Shown here: piece by piece, positions 56,488 to 63,700 of the stretch | How the letters are laid out: each line of letters opens with the position of its first letter | Position numbering within the stretch: the stretch's first letter is position 1 | Source of the DNA: Caulobacter sp. FWC2 | GTDB lineage: Bacteria > Pseudomonadota > Alphaproteobacteria > Caulobacterales > Caulobacteraceae | Assembly: GCF_002742625.1 (NCBI RefSeq) | Contig: NZ_PEBF01000001.1 | Span: forward strand, 1,674,001-1,738,000 | Length of the DNA stretch: 64,000 nt | Reading direction: 5' to 3' | Program-made: the position numbers and the translations under genes | The notes under the pieces: model-generated | Told to the model about the DNA's origin: nothing | The model's database searches: none | The model's input: the letters and a program-made list of their open reading frames with translations, nothing else

Positions 56488-56873
56488 TGAGATGGATATA
56501 TGGCGCGCTAGCAGCTTTGGCCCCGGTCGCCGTGTTCAGCGCCAATGCAATGCCCGCCGCCCCGCCGGACAATGCCGCCGGCGCGCGGACCTTCAGCACC
56601 TGCCAAGCCTGCCACACGATCGAAAAAGGTGGACGCAACGGCATCGGTCCCAATCTGGGGGGCGTGATCGGTCGCCGCGCCGGCTCGGTCGCCGGCTTCA
56701 ACTATTCGGCGGCGATGAAGAATTCCGGCATCATATGGGATGCGAAGGTGCTCGACGAATTTCTCGCGGCACCGACCAAAAAAGTTCCGGGGACGAAGAT
56801 GCCGATCAGCGTCCTCGATCCGGCCAAGCGGGCCGCATTGATCGCGTATCTGTCGTCGAGGCCCGCCCAATAG
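56484..56873 (+). CDS. Periplasmic class I monoheme cytochrome c
   Basis: A 129-residue protein with signal peptide (IYGALAALAPVAVFSANAMP) and one heme site CQACH (residues 36-40), axial methionine in VPGTKMPISV near 100, and the helix PAKRAALIAYLSSR. It is the natural electron acceptor for the GMC/Tat-subunit sugar dehydrogenase encoded 15 kb upstream: in glucoside 3-dehydrogenases and the Caulobacter lactose system, large, small and cytochrome subunits act together. Its ATG overlaps the TIM-barrel stop (TGATG), making it the last gene of the permease operon. Confidence 0.94.
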   Translation: MMRWIYGALAALAPVAVFSANAMPAAPPDNAAGARTFSTCQACHTIEKGGRNGIGPNLGGVIGRRAGSVAGFNYSAAMKNSGIIWDAKVLDEFLAAPTKKVPGTKMPISVLDPAKRAALIAYLSSRPAQ

Positions 56874-56999
56874 GTTGTCGGCGCGGATGGCCGAGTTTGC
56901 CAGTATTGTACTTCTCCGCCGTGGTCCGCCTTCTTGAGGGCGGGTCCGGACGGGATGCCGCGCTCGTAAGCAGACATCATGAGCGCTCATAACGATCAG

Positions 57000-57320
57000 C
57001 TAAGCAAGAATTTGCAACCCGTGCTTCTGGACGATCGCCAGCAGCTTGAGCGCCACGCCGCTGGGCTTCTTGGCTCCGGCCTCCCACTTCTCCACGGTGC
57101 TTTCGCTGGTGTTGAGATAGCGAGCGAAGACCGGTTGGCTAACGTGATTGCTTTCGCGCAGCTGCTTGATCTGCGCGGGCTCAATCATCGGCGGCACGGT
57201 CAAGCACGTGGCGTCGAAGTCGCGCATCGTGGCCTTGTCGATCGTGCCGGCCCGGTGCATCCCGGCGACGGTGTCATGGATCGCCTCGAAGGCGTCGCTC
57301 TTAAACTTGCGCTTGGTCAT
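57000..57320 (-). CDS. XRE-family antitoxin (HigA-like)
   Basis: A 106-residue DNA-binding antitoxin. The helix-turn-helix is at about 55-95 (MIEPAQIKQLRESNHVSQPV, then FARYLNTSESTVEKWEAG). The N-terminal half (DAFEAIHDTVAGMHRAGTID) would bind the toxin. The start ATG 57320 lies inside the toxin gene, a 20-base overlap, with GGAGATC as ribosome site. The order toxin then antitoxin is that of higBA. Confidence 0.9.
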   Translation of the reverse strand: MTKRKFKSDAFEAIHDTVAGMHRAGTIDKATMRDFDATCLTVPPMIEPAQIKQLRESNHVSQPVFARYLNTSESTVEKWEAGAKKPSGVALKLLAIVQKHGLQILA

Positions 57321-57684
57321 GACAGATCTCCACAATCACCTTGGCCTGTAGCTCCCTGTCGATCTCCACATCGGTCTTTTCGGCGTAGAGGTCGGCCAGC
57401 TTGCGAAAGGCCTTCAATTCGTCGTCGTCGATATTCGCCCTGTCCTTCTTCGCGAACAGATAGGCGTAAACCCAATACCTTCGGCCCTTGGCCAGGATGA
57501 TGCTGCGGCTGCGGTTCTTGTCGAGGCGCTTTTTGAACACCCCGCCACCCAGATCATCGGCCTGGCCAGCCATGGCCGCCGCAACCGCCGCGCAAAGCTC
57601 GCTGTCTTTGATCAGTGCTTTCTTGGCCGCCTTGGTGAACCAAGCCGTCTTGAAGACCCGCGCGACGTCCTTGGCCTCGGTCAT
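57301..57684 (-). CDS. RelE/HigB-type toxin
   Basis: A 127-residue toxin of the RelE-like group (PF06296 type): VFKTAWFTKAAKKALIKDSE, GQADDLGGGVFKKRLDKN, RSIILAKGRRYWVYAYLFAK and DDELKAFRKLADLYAEK. By family it is a ribosome-dependent or ribosome-associated mRNA interferase, held inactive by the partner encoded immediately downstream. Start ATG 57684. A perfect 8-1-8 palindrome ten bases upstream of it is the likely autorepression site. The pair lies at the junction between the catabolic locus and the transfer genes, as stability modules of mobile elements often do. Confidence 0.9.
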   Translation of the reverse strand: MTEAKDVARVFKTAWFTKAAKKALIKDSELCAAVAAAMAGQADDLGGGVFKKRLDKNRSRSIILAKGRRYWVYAYLFAKKDRANIDDDELKAFRKLADLYAEKTDVEIDRELQAKVIVEICHDQAQV

Positions 57685-57693
57685 GTCAAATAT

Positions 57694-57710
57694 GTAGCAC
57701 TGAGTGCTAC
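57694..57710 (-). promoter_or_regulatory. Toxin-antitoxin operator, perfect palindrome
   Basis: GTAGCACT-G-AGTGCTAC is a perfect inverted repeat immediately upstream of the toxin start codon. The HigA-like protein would bind it to repress the pair. Confidence 0.75.
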
Positions 57711-57736
57711 CCCATTCAATGGCGAGGACATGCGCA

Positions 57737-58438
57737 TCATGGCGCGTTCAAGGAGTCCACGCTGATCAGGCAGCGCATTGCGCCCTTGGCTTTCTGAGCT
57801 GCCGTTACACACCGAGCCAACACGTCGCGGTTTTGCTCGACGATCCGCCGCGCGGCTTGCATCTCCCGCCAACGCTGCGAGTCAGCAACAGCCAGCAGCC
57901 GCTCACCAGCCGGCCACATATCGCGGTGAAGCACGCGGGCCGCCCTCCTCTCGGGCCAAGCCCATTGTTCTGGAGCCGCCTGCGCAACGATGACCGGAAA
58001 GCTCGCGCCCAAGATCGCGCCCCCGACCACACCGGCCAACGCCGCTTGCAACAATCGCCAGTTCTGCACGCTGGCCAAACGCGCCGTATCGACCCAGCCG
58101 CGAAGATCGCCGGCCGCCCGTTGAAGCATCTCCTGGGCTTGATGCAAGGTCGCGCGGTCCTGCCGGCGAGCCTCATCACCGGCCGCCGCGATCTGCCGCG
58201 CTATTTCACCGGGCATAGCCGCCAACGCTGGACTCGTCGCCAGCTTCCCTATCCGTCCAACCGCGACCCTCACGCCTTGAGCGATCTCCTCGAGCGTCTC
58301 GCTGTAGTCTGGCGCCGACGCGCGTTCGGCGGCTAGCCCTGTCAGAGCGACATTCAGCAAGGCCACCTCCCGCCGCAACGCCTCGAACGCGACCGCCGCC
58401 GGATCGACTGGCGCCTCTGATCCGATGTCCTGATCCAT
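57737..58438 (-). CDS. DUF6118 family protein
   Basis: A 233-residue protein of a family regularly found just after traA in mobilisation regions. It has an N-terminal helical part (VAFEALRREVALLNVALTGL), a coiled-coil-like middle and a single membrane segment near residues 130-150 (LLQAALAGVVGGAILGASF). The C-terminus is charged (WREMQAARRIVEQNRDVLA). No function is established. GGAGG lies just ahead of ATG 58438; the gap after traA is nine bases, so they form one operon. Confidence 0.82.
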   Translation of the reverse strand: MDQDIGSEAPVDPAAVAFEALRREVALLNVALTGLAAERASAPDYSETLEEIAQGVRVAVGRIGKLATSPALAAMPGEIARQIAAAGDEARRQDRATLHQAQEMLQRAAGDLRGWVDTARLASVQNWRLLQAALAGVVGGAILGASFPVIVAQAAPEQWAWPERRAARVLHRDMWPAGERLLAVADSQRWREMQAARRIVEQNRDVLARCVTAAQKAKGAMRCLISVDSLNAP

Positions 58439-58447
58439 CCCATCCTC

Positions 58448-61306
58448 CTACAAGCCAAGCCCTCGGCCGCGACCGATGCCGAGGTAGTCCGAGAGTCCCT
58501 GGCCCACGCTCCGCCCAATCTCTGCGGGGAGCCCAAGCTCGGGCCTGCGGGCGCGCAGCAGCGAGTCCACCTGCGGATCGCGCTCCAGGCTCTTGGCCAT
58601 CGCGCCCATGCGGTCCTTGACCTGGCCGGCCCCTGTCATGTCGCCCGCGCGATGCAGTGCTGAGCGCTGGCGCTCCAGGCCCTGCCAACGCTCGACGAAC
58701 CGATCGGCGCGCAGACGCGGATCGGCGCGAACCTCGGCCTCAAGCTGAAGGACTCGGATCGCCCGCTGCGTGCGGCCGGAGGCCGTCTCACCCGCTAAGC
58801 CTGGATCGCGGACATAAGCCCGCTCCAGATCCTTGGTGGCGTGCGCGCCGATCTTCCCCATCGCCTCGCGCGCCTCCTCCAGCGCCCGCCGCTGATGGGC
58901 GAGCACCGGCAAGCCGCGGTCGTTCATCCGCATGACGTCGGCCGCGGCGCGGGCGTGGCGCTCCATCGCCTGGCGCTGCGCAAGCTGGTCGTGATCGCGC
59001 GCCGGCGCCGCCGGCTGATGCGCTGGGCCGGCCGGCCGGAACCCGGCGAACATGCCGCGCTCGCGCTGCGGCTGATCCTTCGGGCGCATAGACGCCGGCA
59101 CGCGGATGTCGCGCCGCTCGGCGAAGTCACTGGCCATGTCCTTGACCCGCTCGCGCGACAGCACGCGGGTTAGCTTGCCCAGATCCTCGAACTCGTCACG
59201 GCCGTAATGGACCTGCACGCTGTCGCGATGCCGCGACAGGGCGACATAGGCGCCGTGGCGGTCCATACCCGGCGTCGCCAGCACATGGGTCCGATCGACG
59301 GTGACGCCCTGGCTCTTATGGATGGTGGCCGCATAGCCATGATCGACCTGGGCATAGTCCTTGAGATCGAAGGCCACCGACCGTCCGGCGTCGAGACGCA
59401 CGGTGATCTGGGTCGGCGAGACCTGCTCGATCTCACCCAACATGCCGTTCTTCACGCCAAGCCCGCGATCGTTCTTCAGGAACATCAGGCGGTCGCCGGC
59501 CGCGAAGGCGCGCTCGCCGCGCTCGGCCTTGACCGCCACGTCCTCCCCCAAGGCTCCAGCCTGGCGTAACCGCTCGCGCGCCGTCAGATTGAGATCGCGG
59601 ACCTCGTCATTGGTGTGGGTCAGGATGATCCGGCTCTTGCCCGGCTCGTTGAGTCGGTCGCGGTCCCACCGCGCGACCAGATCCTCGCGTGCCTGGTCGC
59701 GCGTTTCGGCCGCATGAACCATGCCGCGCGCGTCATAGGCCGCCAGCGCTTCGCCCGTCCGGCCGGTGGCCAGATGCCGCGTGGCGTCGCGCTGCCAGTC
59801 CTCATGCTGCCGGCGAACCTGAGTGATCTCGACGTGGGAATGACGCTCGGCGATCGACCGGAACGCCGCCCCGGCTTCGATCGCCTGAATCTGCTCGGGA
59901 TCGCCGACCAGCACCACCTTGGCCCCGGCCTTGTCGGCCGCCGACAGCAGCCGCTCCATCTGCCGCGATCCGATCATGCCGGCCTCGTCGATCACCAACA
60001 CGTCGCGGGCGTCCAGCAGTTCGCGCCCCTGGCTCCACTGATGCTCAAGACTGGCGATGGTGCGTGAGGCGATGCCCGATCCGCCCTCCAGGTTCTCGGC
60101 GGCGATGCCCGACAGCGCCAGACCCCGGACGTGATAGCCGGCGTCCTCCCAGGCCTCACGCGCCACGCCCAGCAACGCCGACTTGCCCGTGCCGGCATAG
60201 CCAACCACCACGCCCAGATCGCGGGACTGGGTGACGTGCTCGAACGCCGCCTTCTGCTCGCCGGAGAGGACGAGGCCGCGCTGCTCGGCCCGCGTCATGG
60301 CGCGGCGCTGATCCAGCTCGCTGACCCGGTGCGCCCGACGCTCCGCCATCAAGGTGGAGGCGCGATGCAGACGGTCCTCGACCGCGATCATCTCGCGGCT
60401 GGTGAACCGGTCCTGTCCGCGCCGGTCCTGACCCAAGGCGACGAGATCGGGCGAGGCCTGCACCGCGCCCATCGCCCGATCGAACTGCTCCTTGCCGTCC
60501 GAATGGCGGTGAATGAACATCGCCAGATCGCGGCGGGTGAAGGTCGCTTGGCTCTTGGTGATGGCGTCCAGGGCGATGCGCGGATCGGCGATGATCCGCT
60601 CGCCATTGGCTCGCGCGATCTCGTGATGTTCGTCGAGCCGATCGGCCTCCAGGCCTTCGTCCGCTCTGCGGCCAGCGGCGGGGCCGATCTTGTTCTGCGG
60701 CTCAAGGTCGATGCCCTGGTGTTCCAGGCTGCGGTGATCGATCCGCGCGTCGATGTCGAGTTGCGCTAGCCGCTCATTGACGTGATCGGCCCAGGCCTCG
60801 CGCCAATGCTCGACCAGCTCGGTGCGGTTCCAGTCGCGGACCTTGGCGCCGAACCCGTCTTCGCCCACTTCGCGCATCGACAGCATGACGTGGGCATGGG
60901 GCTTGGCCAGTCCGTCGGGGCCAATATCCCAATGCACATTGAGATCGGCGACCATGCCGCGATCGACCATCTCGCGCTGGACGAAGTCGCGGGCCAACTC
61001 GATGCCCTGCGCTTGATCCATCTCGCGCGGGATGGCGAACTCGACCTCGCGTGAGAGCTGGGCGTCCTTACGCTTCTCGCCGGCCTCGACCGTGTTCCAA
61101 AGCGTCGCGCGGTCCGACAGATGCCCGGGCGCGCCGTCCGGCAGCATGACCTCGGAATGGACGACGCCGCTCTTGTTGGTGAAGTCGTGGTCGCGATCCA
61201 GCCGCTCGTCGTGCAGCCGCGAGGCTGAGCGATAGGCGGCCGAGGCCACGGCGCTGGCCCCGGTGGCGCGGCTGATGACTTTGACGGAGAAGTGGAAGAT
61301 CGCCAT
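58448..61306 (-). CDS. traA: TraA, MOBQ-type conjugative relaxase-helicase
   Basis: A 952-residue fusion of relaxase and helicase. The MobA/MobL relaxase domain starts at residue 1 (MAIFHFSVKVISRATG) with candidate nucleophile Tyr25 in ASAAYRSAS and metal-binding His137/His139 in KPHAHVMLS. The superfamily I helicase follows, with Walker A GYAGTGKSALLG at about 369-380, Walker B VLVIDEAGMIG and VGDPEQIQAIEAG, and motif VI-like HGAYVALSRHRD. It nicks oriT and unwinds the transferred strand. Start ATG 61306; a longer frame to 61345 reaches into oriT. Divergent from traC across the 170-base oriT region. The frame is intact, so mobilisation may be functional. Confidence 0.96.
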   Translation of the reverse strand: MAIFHFSVKVISRATGASAVASAAYRSASRLHDERLDRDHDFTNKSGVVHSEVMLPDGAPGHLSDRATLWNTVEAGEKRKDAQLSREVEFAIPREMDQAQGIELARDFVQREMVDRGMVADLNVHWDIGPDGLAKPHAHVMLSMREVGEDGFGAKVRDWNRTELVEHWREAWADHVNERLAQLDIDARIDHRSLEHQGIDLEPQNKIGPAAGRRADEGLEADRLDEHHEIARANGERIIADPRIALDAITKSQATFTRRDLAMFIHRHSDGKEQFDRAMGAVQASPDLVALGQDRRGQDRFTSREMIAVEDRLHRASTLMAERRAHRVSELDQRRAMTRAEQRGLVLSGEQKAAFEHVTQSRDLGVVVGYAGTGKSALLGVAREAWEDAGYHVRGLALSGIAAENLEGGSGIASRTIASLEHQWSQGRELLDARDVLVIDEAGMIGSRQMERLLSAADKAGAKVVLVGDPEQIQAIEAGAAFRSIAERHSHVEITQVRRQHEDWQRDATRHLATGRTGEALAAYDARGMVHAAETRDQAREDLVARWDRDRLNEPGKSRIILTHTNDEVRDLNLTARERLRQAGALGEDVAVKAERGERAFAAGDRLMFLKNDRGLGVKNGMLGEIEQVSPTQITVRLDAGRSVAFDLKDYAQVDHGYAATIHKSQGVTVDRTHVLATPGMDRHGAYVALSRHRDSVQVHYGRDEFEDLGKLTRVLSRERVKDMASDFAERRDIRVPASMRPKDQPQRERGMFAGFRPAGPAHQPAAPARDHDQLAQRQAMERHARAAADVMRMNDRGLPVLAHQRRALEEAREAMGKIGAHATKDLERAYVRDPGLAGETASGRTQRAIRVLQLEAEVRADPRLRADRFVERWQGLERQRSALHRAGDMTGAGQVKDRMGAMAKSLERDPQVDSLLRARRPELGLPAEIGRSVGQGLSDYLGIGRGRGLGL

Positions 61307-61335
61307 GGCGACAGACCACCTACTACTCTGAGCGC

Positions 61336-61365
61336 ACGTCGGCACGACGTATAAGCGCGCCCTCC
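61336..61365 (+). other. oriT: hairpin plus IncQ/Ti-type nick region
   Basis: ACGTCG-GCA-CGACGT (61336-61350) forms a perfect hairpin directly followed by ATAAGCGCGCCCTCC (61351-61365). The latter matches the IncQ/Ti nick consensus TAAGTGCGCCCT except for one C for T. By analogy with RSF1010 the nick would fall between 61359 and 61360. The position between divergent traA and traC is where Ti-type oriT sits. Confidence 0.88.
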
Positions 61366-61477
61366 AAGATTAAAATCTCGGGAGGGACCGGGCCGTCCCA
61401 GTGTGTTCCGGCGACCTTACAGCATTCCGAGGCCCACTGTTTTATCCTGAGCGCATCCCGCCATCATGGAGACTGCG

Positions 61478-61744
61478 ATGCGCAAACCTCGGGACTTTGA
61501 TGTTGAACTTAAGACGCTGGAAGACAAGGCCAGGACGTTGAAGGAGCGGAAGATCAAGCAGCTCGGCGAGCTGGTGATCGCCACAGGAGCTGACGCCTTG
61601 GATGTCGAGACCTTGGCGGGCGGGCTGCTTGGTCTGGTCGAGACGAAGGACGCGGCCCGCAAGGCGGAGTGGCGCAAACACGGCGCGGGGTTCTTTCGCA
61701 GCGGGAAGGCAGAACCTCCGCGCGGCGCTGGCGGCGACCAATGA
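61478..61744 (+). CDS. traC: TraC-like conjugal transfer protein
   Basis: An 88-residue charged protein (RDFDVELKTLEDKARTLKER, then LGELVIATGADALDVETLAG) of the small TraC/TraD-type accessory family that lies divergently from traA in Ti-type systems and probably helps form the relaxosome at oriT. ATG 61478 has GGAG seven bases upstream; ATG 61466 lacks one. It ends in a GGDQ tail that overlaps the region before traD in another phase. Some annotations call this family TraD, so the symbol is tentative. Confidence 0.82.
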   Translation: MRKPRDFDVELKTLEDKARTLKERKIKQLGELVIATGADALDVETLAGGLLGLVETKDAARKAEWRKHGAGFFRSGKAEPPRGAGGDQ

Positions 61745-61817
61745 TGCCCTGCGCCGAACCACGGCGGCGCGACACCGACTTGCGGCGGGGCGAGCCAGGA
61801 CCGACACGCGGGCCTGG

Positions 61818-62036
61818 ATGATGCAGCGGCGCGAGCGAACGCACCACCTGATCGAGTTGGGCGGCTTGGTGCACAAGGCCGGACTCGTCGAGCTGACCGG
61901 CGATGATCGTGCCGCGCTCTATGGCGCGTTTCTGACGCTGGCGATGATACTTCAGGGCGAGGACCGCGAACACACCCTGGCCCTCTGGCGGCGGGGCGGA
62001 AAGCGAGCGTTCGACAACGAGGCGACGGGCCAGTGA
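61818..62036 (+). CDS. traD: TraD-like conjugal transfer protein
   Basis: A 72-residue protein matching the PF06412-type TraD: QRRERTHHLIELGGLVHKAG, then AALYGAFLTLAMILQGEDR and WRRGGKRAFD. Length agrees with the Ti plasmid protein. The frame stays open upstream to 61602 and overlaps traC, and the conserved-looking ALAATNDALRRTTAARHR before ATG 61818 suggests that a longer, perhaps atypically initiated form is used. ATG 61818 is the only ATG in frame with normal context near the core. No traG coupling-protein gene follows in the window. Confidence 0.78.
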   Translation: MMQRRERTHHLIELGGLVHKAGLVELTGDDRAALYGAFLTLAMILQGEDREHTLALWRRGGKRAFDNEATGQ

Positions 62037-62092
62037 GCTAAGGCGACGCGATCAGGCCGCCGAGAGGTCGACGACCTGATCGTCGTGGCCGC

Positions 62093-62554
62093 CTAGGCGC
62101 TTTTGGCGCGAGCCTTCGTGGTCTTGGTTGGCGCCTTAGCTGGCGCCTTGGCTTTGCGACCGCCTTGGCCAAGACCGAGCGCCTTAGCCATCGCGCTACG
62201 TGCTTCGCTGTAGGCCGGCGCCGTGGTCGGGTAGTCGTTGGGCAGTCCGAACCTGGCCTTGTACTCGGCGATCGTCACGCCGTGCGTGGTCAGGTGGCGC
62301 TTCAAGGTCTTGTAGGGCTTGCCATCTAGGAAGCTGATCAGCGCGTCGGGCGTGATGCTCTTGCGAATCTGCCCGGCGGTCGGCTTGACGATGTCCTCGG
62401 CCGCTTCAAGCGCCGGGGCCTCGGCGCCGGACAGGGCGGCGTGAACGGTCTTGATCAGGTTCGGCAGATCCGCGACCGCCACGGAATTGTTGCCGACAAA
62501 GGCGGCGACCACATCGGCGGTCAAACCGATCATCGCGGCGTTCTTCTCATCCAT
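62093..62554 (-). CDS. MucR/Ros-family transcriptional regulator lacking zinc cysteine
   Basis: A 153-residue regulator. The Ros/MucR core is IRKSITPDALISFLDGKPYK, then TLKRHLTTHGVTIAEYKARF and GLPNDYPTTAPAYSEARSAM. In zinc-binding members a cysteine sits just before the EDGK/LDGK turn; here it is phenylalanine and there is no cysteine near it, as in the zinc-independent rhizobial variants. The C-terminus is lysine-alanine rich (KAKAPAKAPTKTTKARAKSA), which could add nonspecific DNA affinity. Start ATG 62554; a longer frame to 62797 is a shadow. Confidence 0.9.
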   Translation of the reverse strand: MDEKNAAMIGLTADVVAAFVGNNSVAVADLPNLIKTVHAALSGAEAPALEAAEDIVKPTAGQIRKSITPDALISFLDGKPYKTLKRHLTTHGVTIAEYKARFGLPNDYPTTAPAYSEARSAMAKALGLGQGGRKAKAPAKAPTKTTKARAKSA

Positions 62555-62965
62555 AGTGCAGCCCTTCACTTCGAAAATAAGGGCGGGACCGTCGCACTGA
62601 CTGGCCGCGTTAACAACCAACCGTTCAACTGCGATTGTAAACTCTGGGCCAAGAGCCAGAACCTTCCTTAAGTGCATGCCGAGTCCTGGCCGGGCGGTCC
62701 GATGGCGGTCAAGGGCGGCTTGCCGTCGCGTAGCGAGGCGCGCGAAGCGCGCACCCTTGAGGGCCGTCGGACCGTCTGGCGTCCTTGCCGCAGGCACGGA
62801 AGTTCTGACTGGAGGGCCGGCCCAAAATGCGAACAGCGCTCGTGCCGGGGGAGAGCACGAGCGCTGCGCTTTGGGACGCGGGGGCCGGCGGGGGAAGACC
62901 GGCTTGTCTCGCTGTCGAACTTTAAATTGGTGGGACAGAGAGGCTTTGCAACGGCGCGATTGGGG
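62555..62965. other. Intergenic region with a strong perfect hairpin
   Basis: 410 bases upstream of the MucR-like gene, with no credible gene. The MucR promoter should lie in the AT-richer part at 62555-62660. At 62834-62866 CAGCGCTCGTGC and GCACGAGCGCTG form a perfect 12-bp stem with nine-base loop CGGGGGAGA. No T-run follows on either strand. It may be a structured RNA, a protein site or an element end. Confidence 0.6.
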
Positions 62966-63487
62966 TCATTTTGCGTTCGGCGGCGGCGGACGACTTTCGA
63001 CAATCGGTGCGCCGCAATGGGCGCATCGGACGTGCTGCATCTCGGCCACCGCGCCCTTAAACAACTCAAAGCCGTCGCCGCGTTCATGGTCCATGACCTT
63101 TACGGCGACCTGAAGCTTGCTGGCGATACCTCGCATGTCACGCGCGACCAGGGCCGGGAGGGCGTCGAGCCCTTGGCGTCGGTGCTCAAACAGCCCCTTC
63201 ACCTGCTTGTCGATGGCGTCCATTTCTTCGGTGGGCGACAAGGCCTCACGCTGATCGGGTGTCATCTCACGCCACCGCCTTTCCTTGACGAGCACGTTCT
63301 CCAGATCCGACCAGCGCGACAACAGCCGGTCGATCTCTGCGTCGAGCGCCAGCCATTCGTCACACCGGGCCGTGACGTCATTCGACGACGATGTTGAGCC
63401 TGCGTTGGCGAGGATCGGTGTGGCGCTGGCCGCGCCGATCAAGACCCGGCGGGAGACGGCGAAGGGATCATCCTTACTGTCAGACAT
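62966..63487 (-). CDS. Tat-signal-bearing protein of unknown function
   Basis: A 173-residue protein. The N-terminus has a twin-arginine-like motif (AVSRRVLIGAASATPILANA). The middle is helical and acidic (DEWLALDAEIDRLLSRWSDL). The C-terminus has a CAHC pair (VRCAHCGAPIVE), a likely metal or redox site needing only one partner. I do not recognise the family. GGAGG precedes ATG 63487. The stop codon of a truncated upstream frame overlaps its start by eight bases, suggesting that both were once coupled. Confidence 0.7.
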   Translation of the reverse strand: MSDSKDDPFAVSRRVLIGAASATPILANAGSTSSSNDVTARCDEWLALDAEIDRLLSRWSDLENVLVKERRWREMTPDQREALSPTEEMDAIDKQVKGLFEHRRQGLDALPALVARDMRGIASKLQVAVKVMDHERGDGFELFKGAVAEMQHVRCAHCGAPIVESRPPPPNAK

Positions 63488-63700
63488 GGCGAGCCTCCGG
63501 GCTGGACGCAGCGGCGCGTTGGGGGCGGACGCGCTCGATCAAGTCGATGGTTGAAGTAACCCGGCAGAGCGCCGAGGCCGTGTGCGCCTGGACGACTTCA
63601 ACCGTTAGGCCCAGGTGACGGCTGATCAGGGCGTAATCGAGCGCCTGGACGCAGCTCAGCAGGAAGACGTCTCGCGTGTCGCCGCGCAGGGTCGTGACGG
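63480..63700 (-). pseudogene. Truncated frame cut by the IS3 element
   Basis: The minus strand is open in one phase from the IS end to TGA at 63480-63482: VTVTTLRGDTRDVFLLSCVQ, then ALDYALISRHLGLTVEVV and TSTIDLIERVRP. It has normal protein composition and overlaps the start of the next gene by eight bases. Its 5-prime part is missing because the insertion sequence begins at about 63701-63706. Unknown family; low certainty. Confidence 0.4.
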
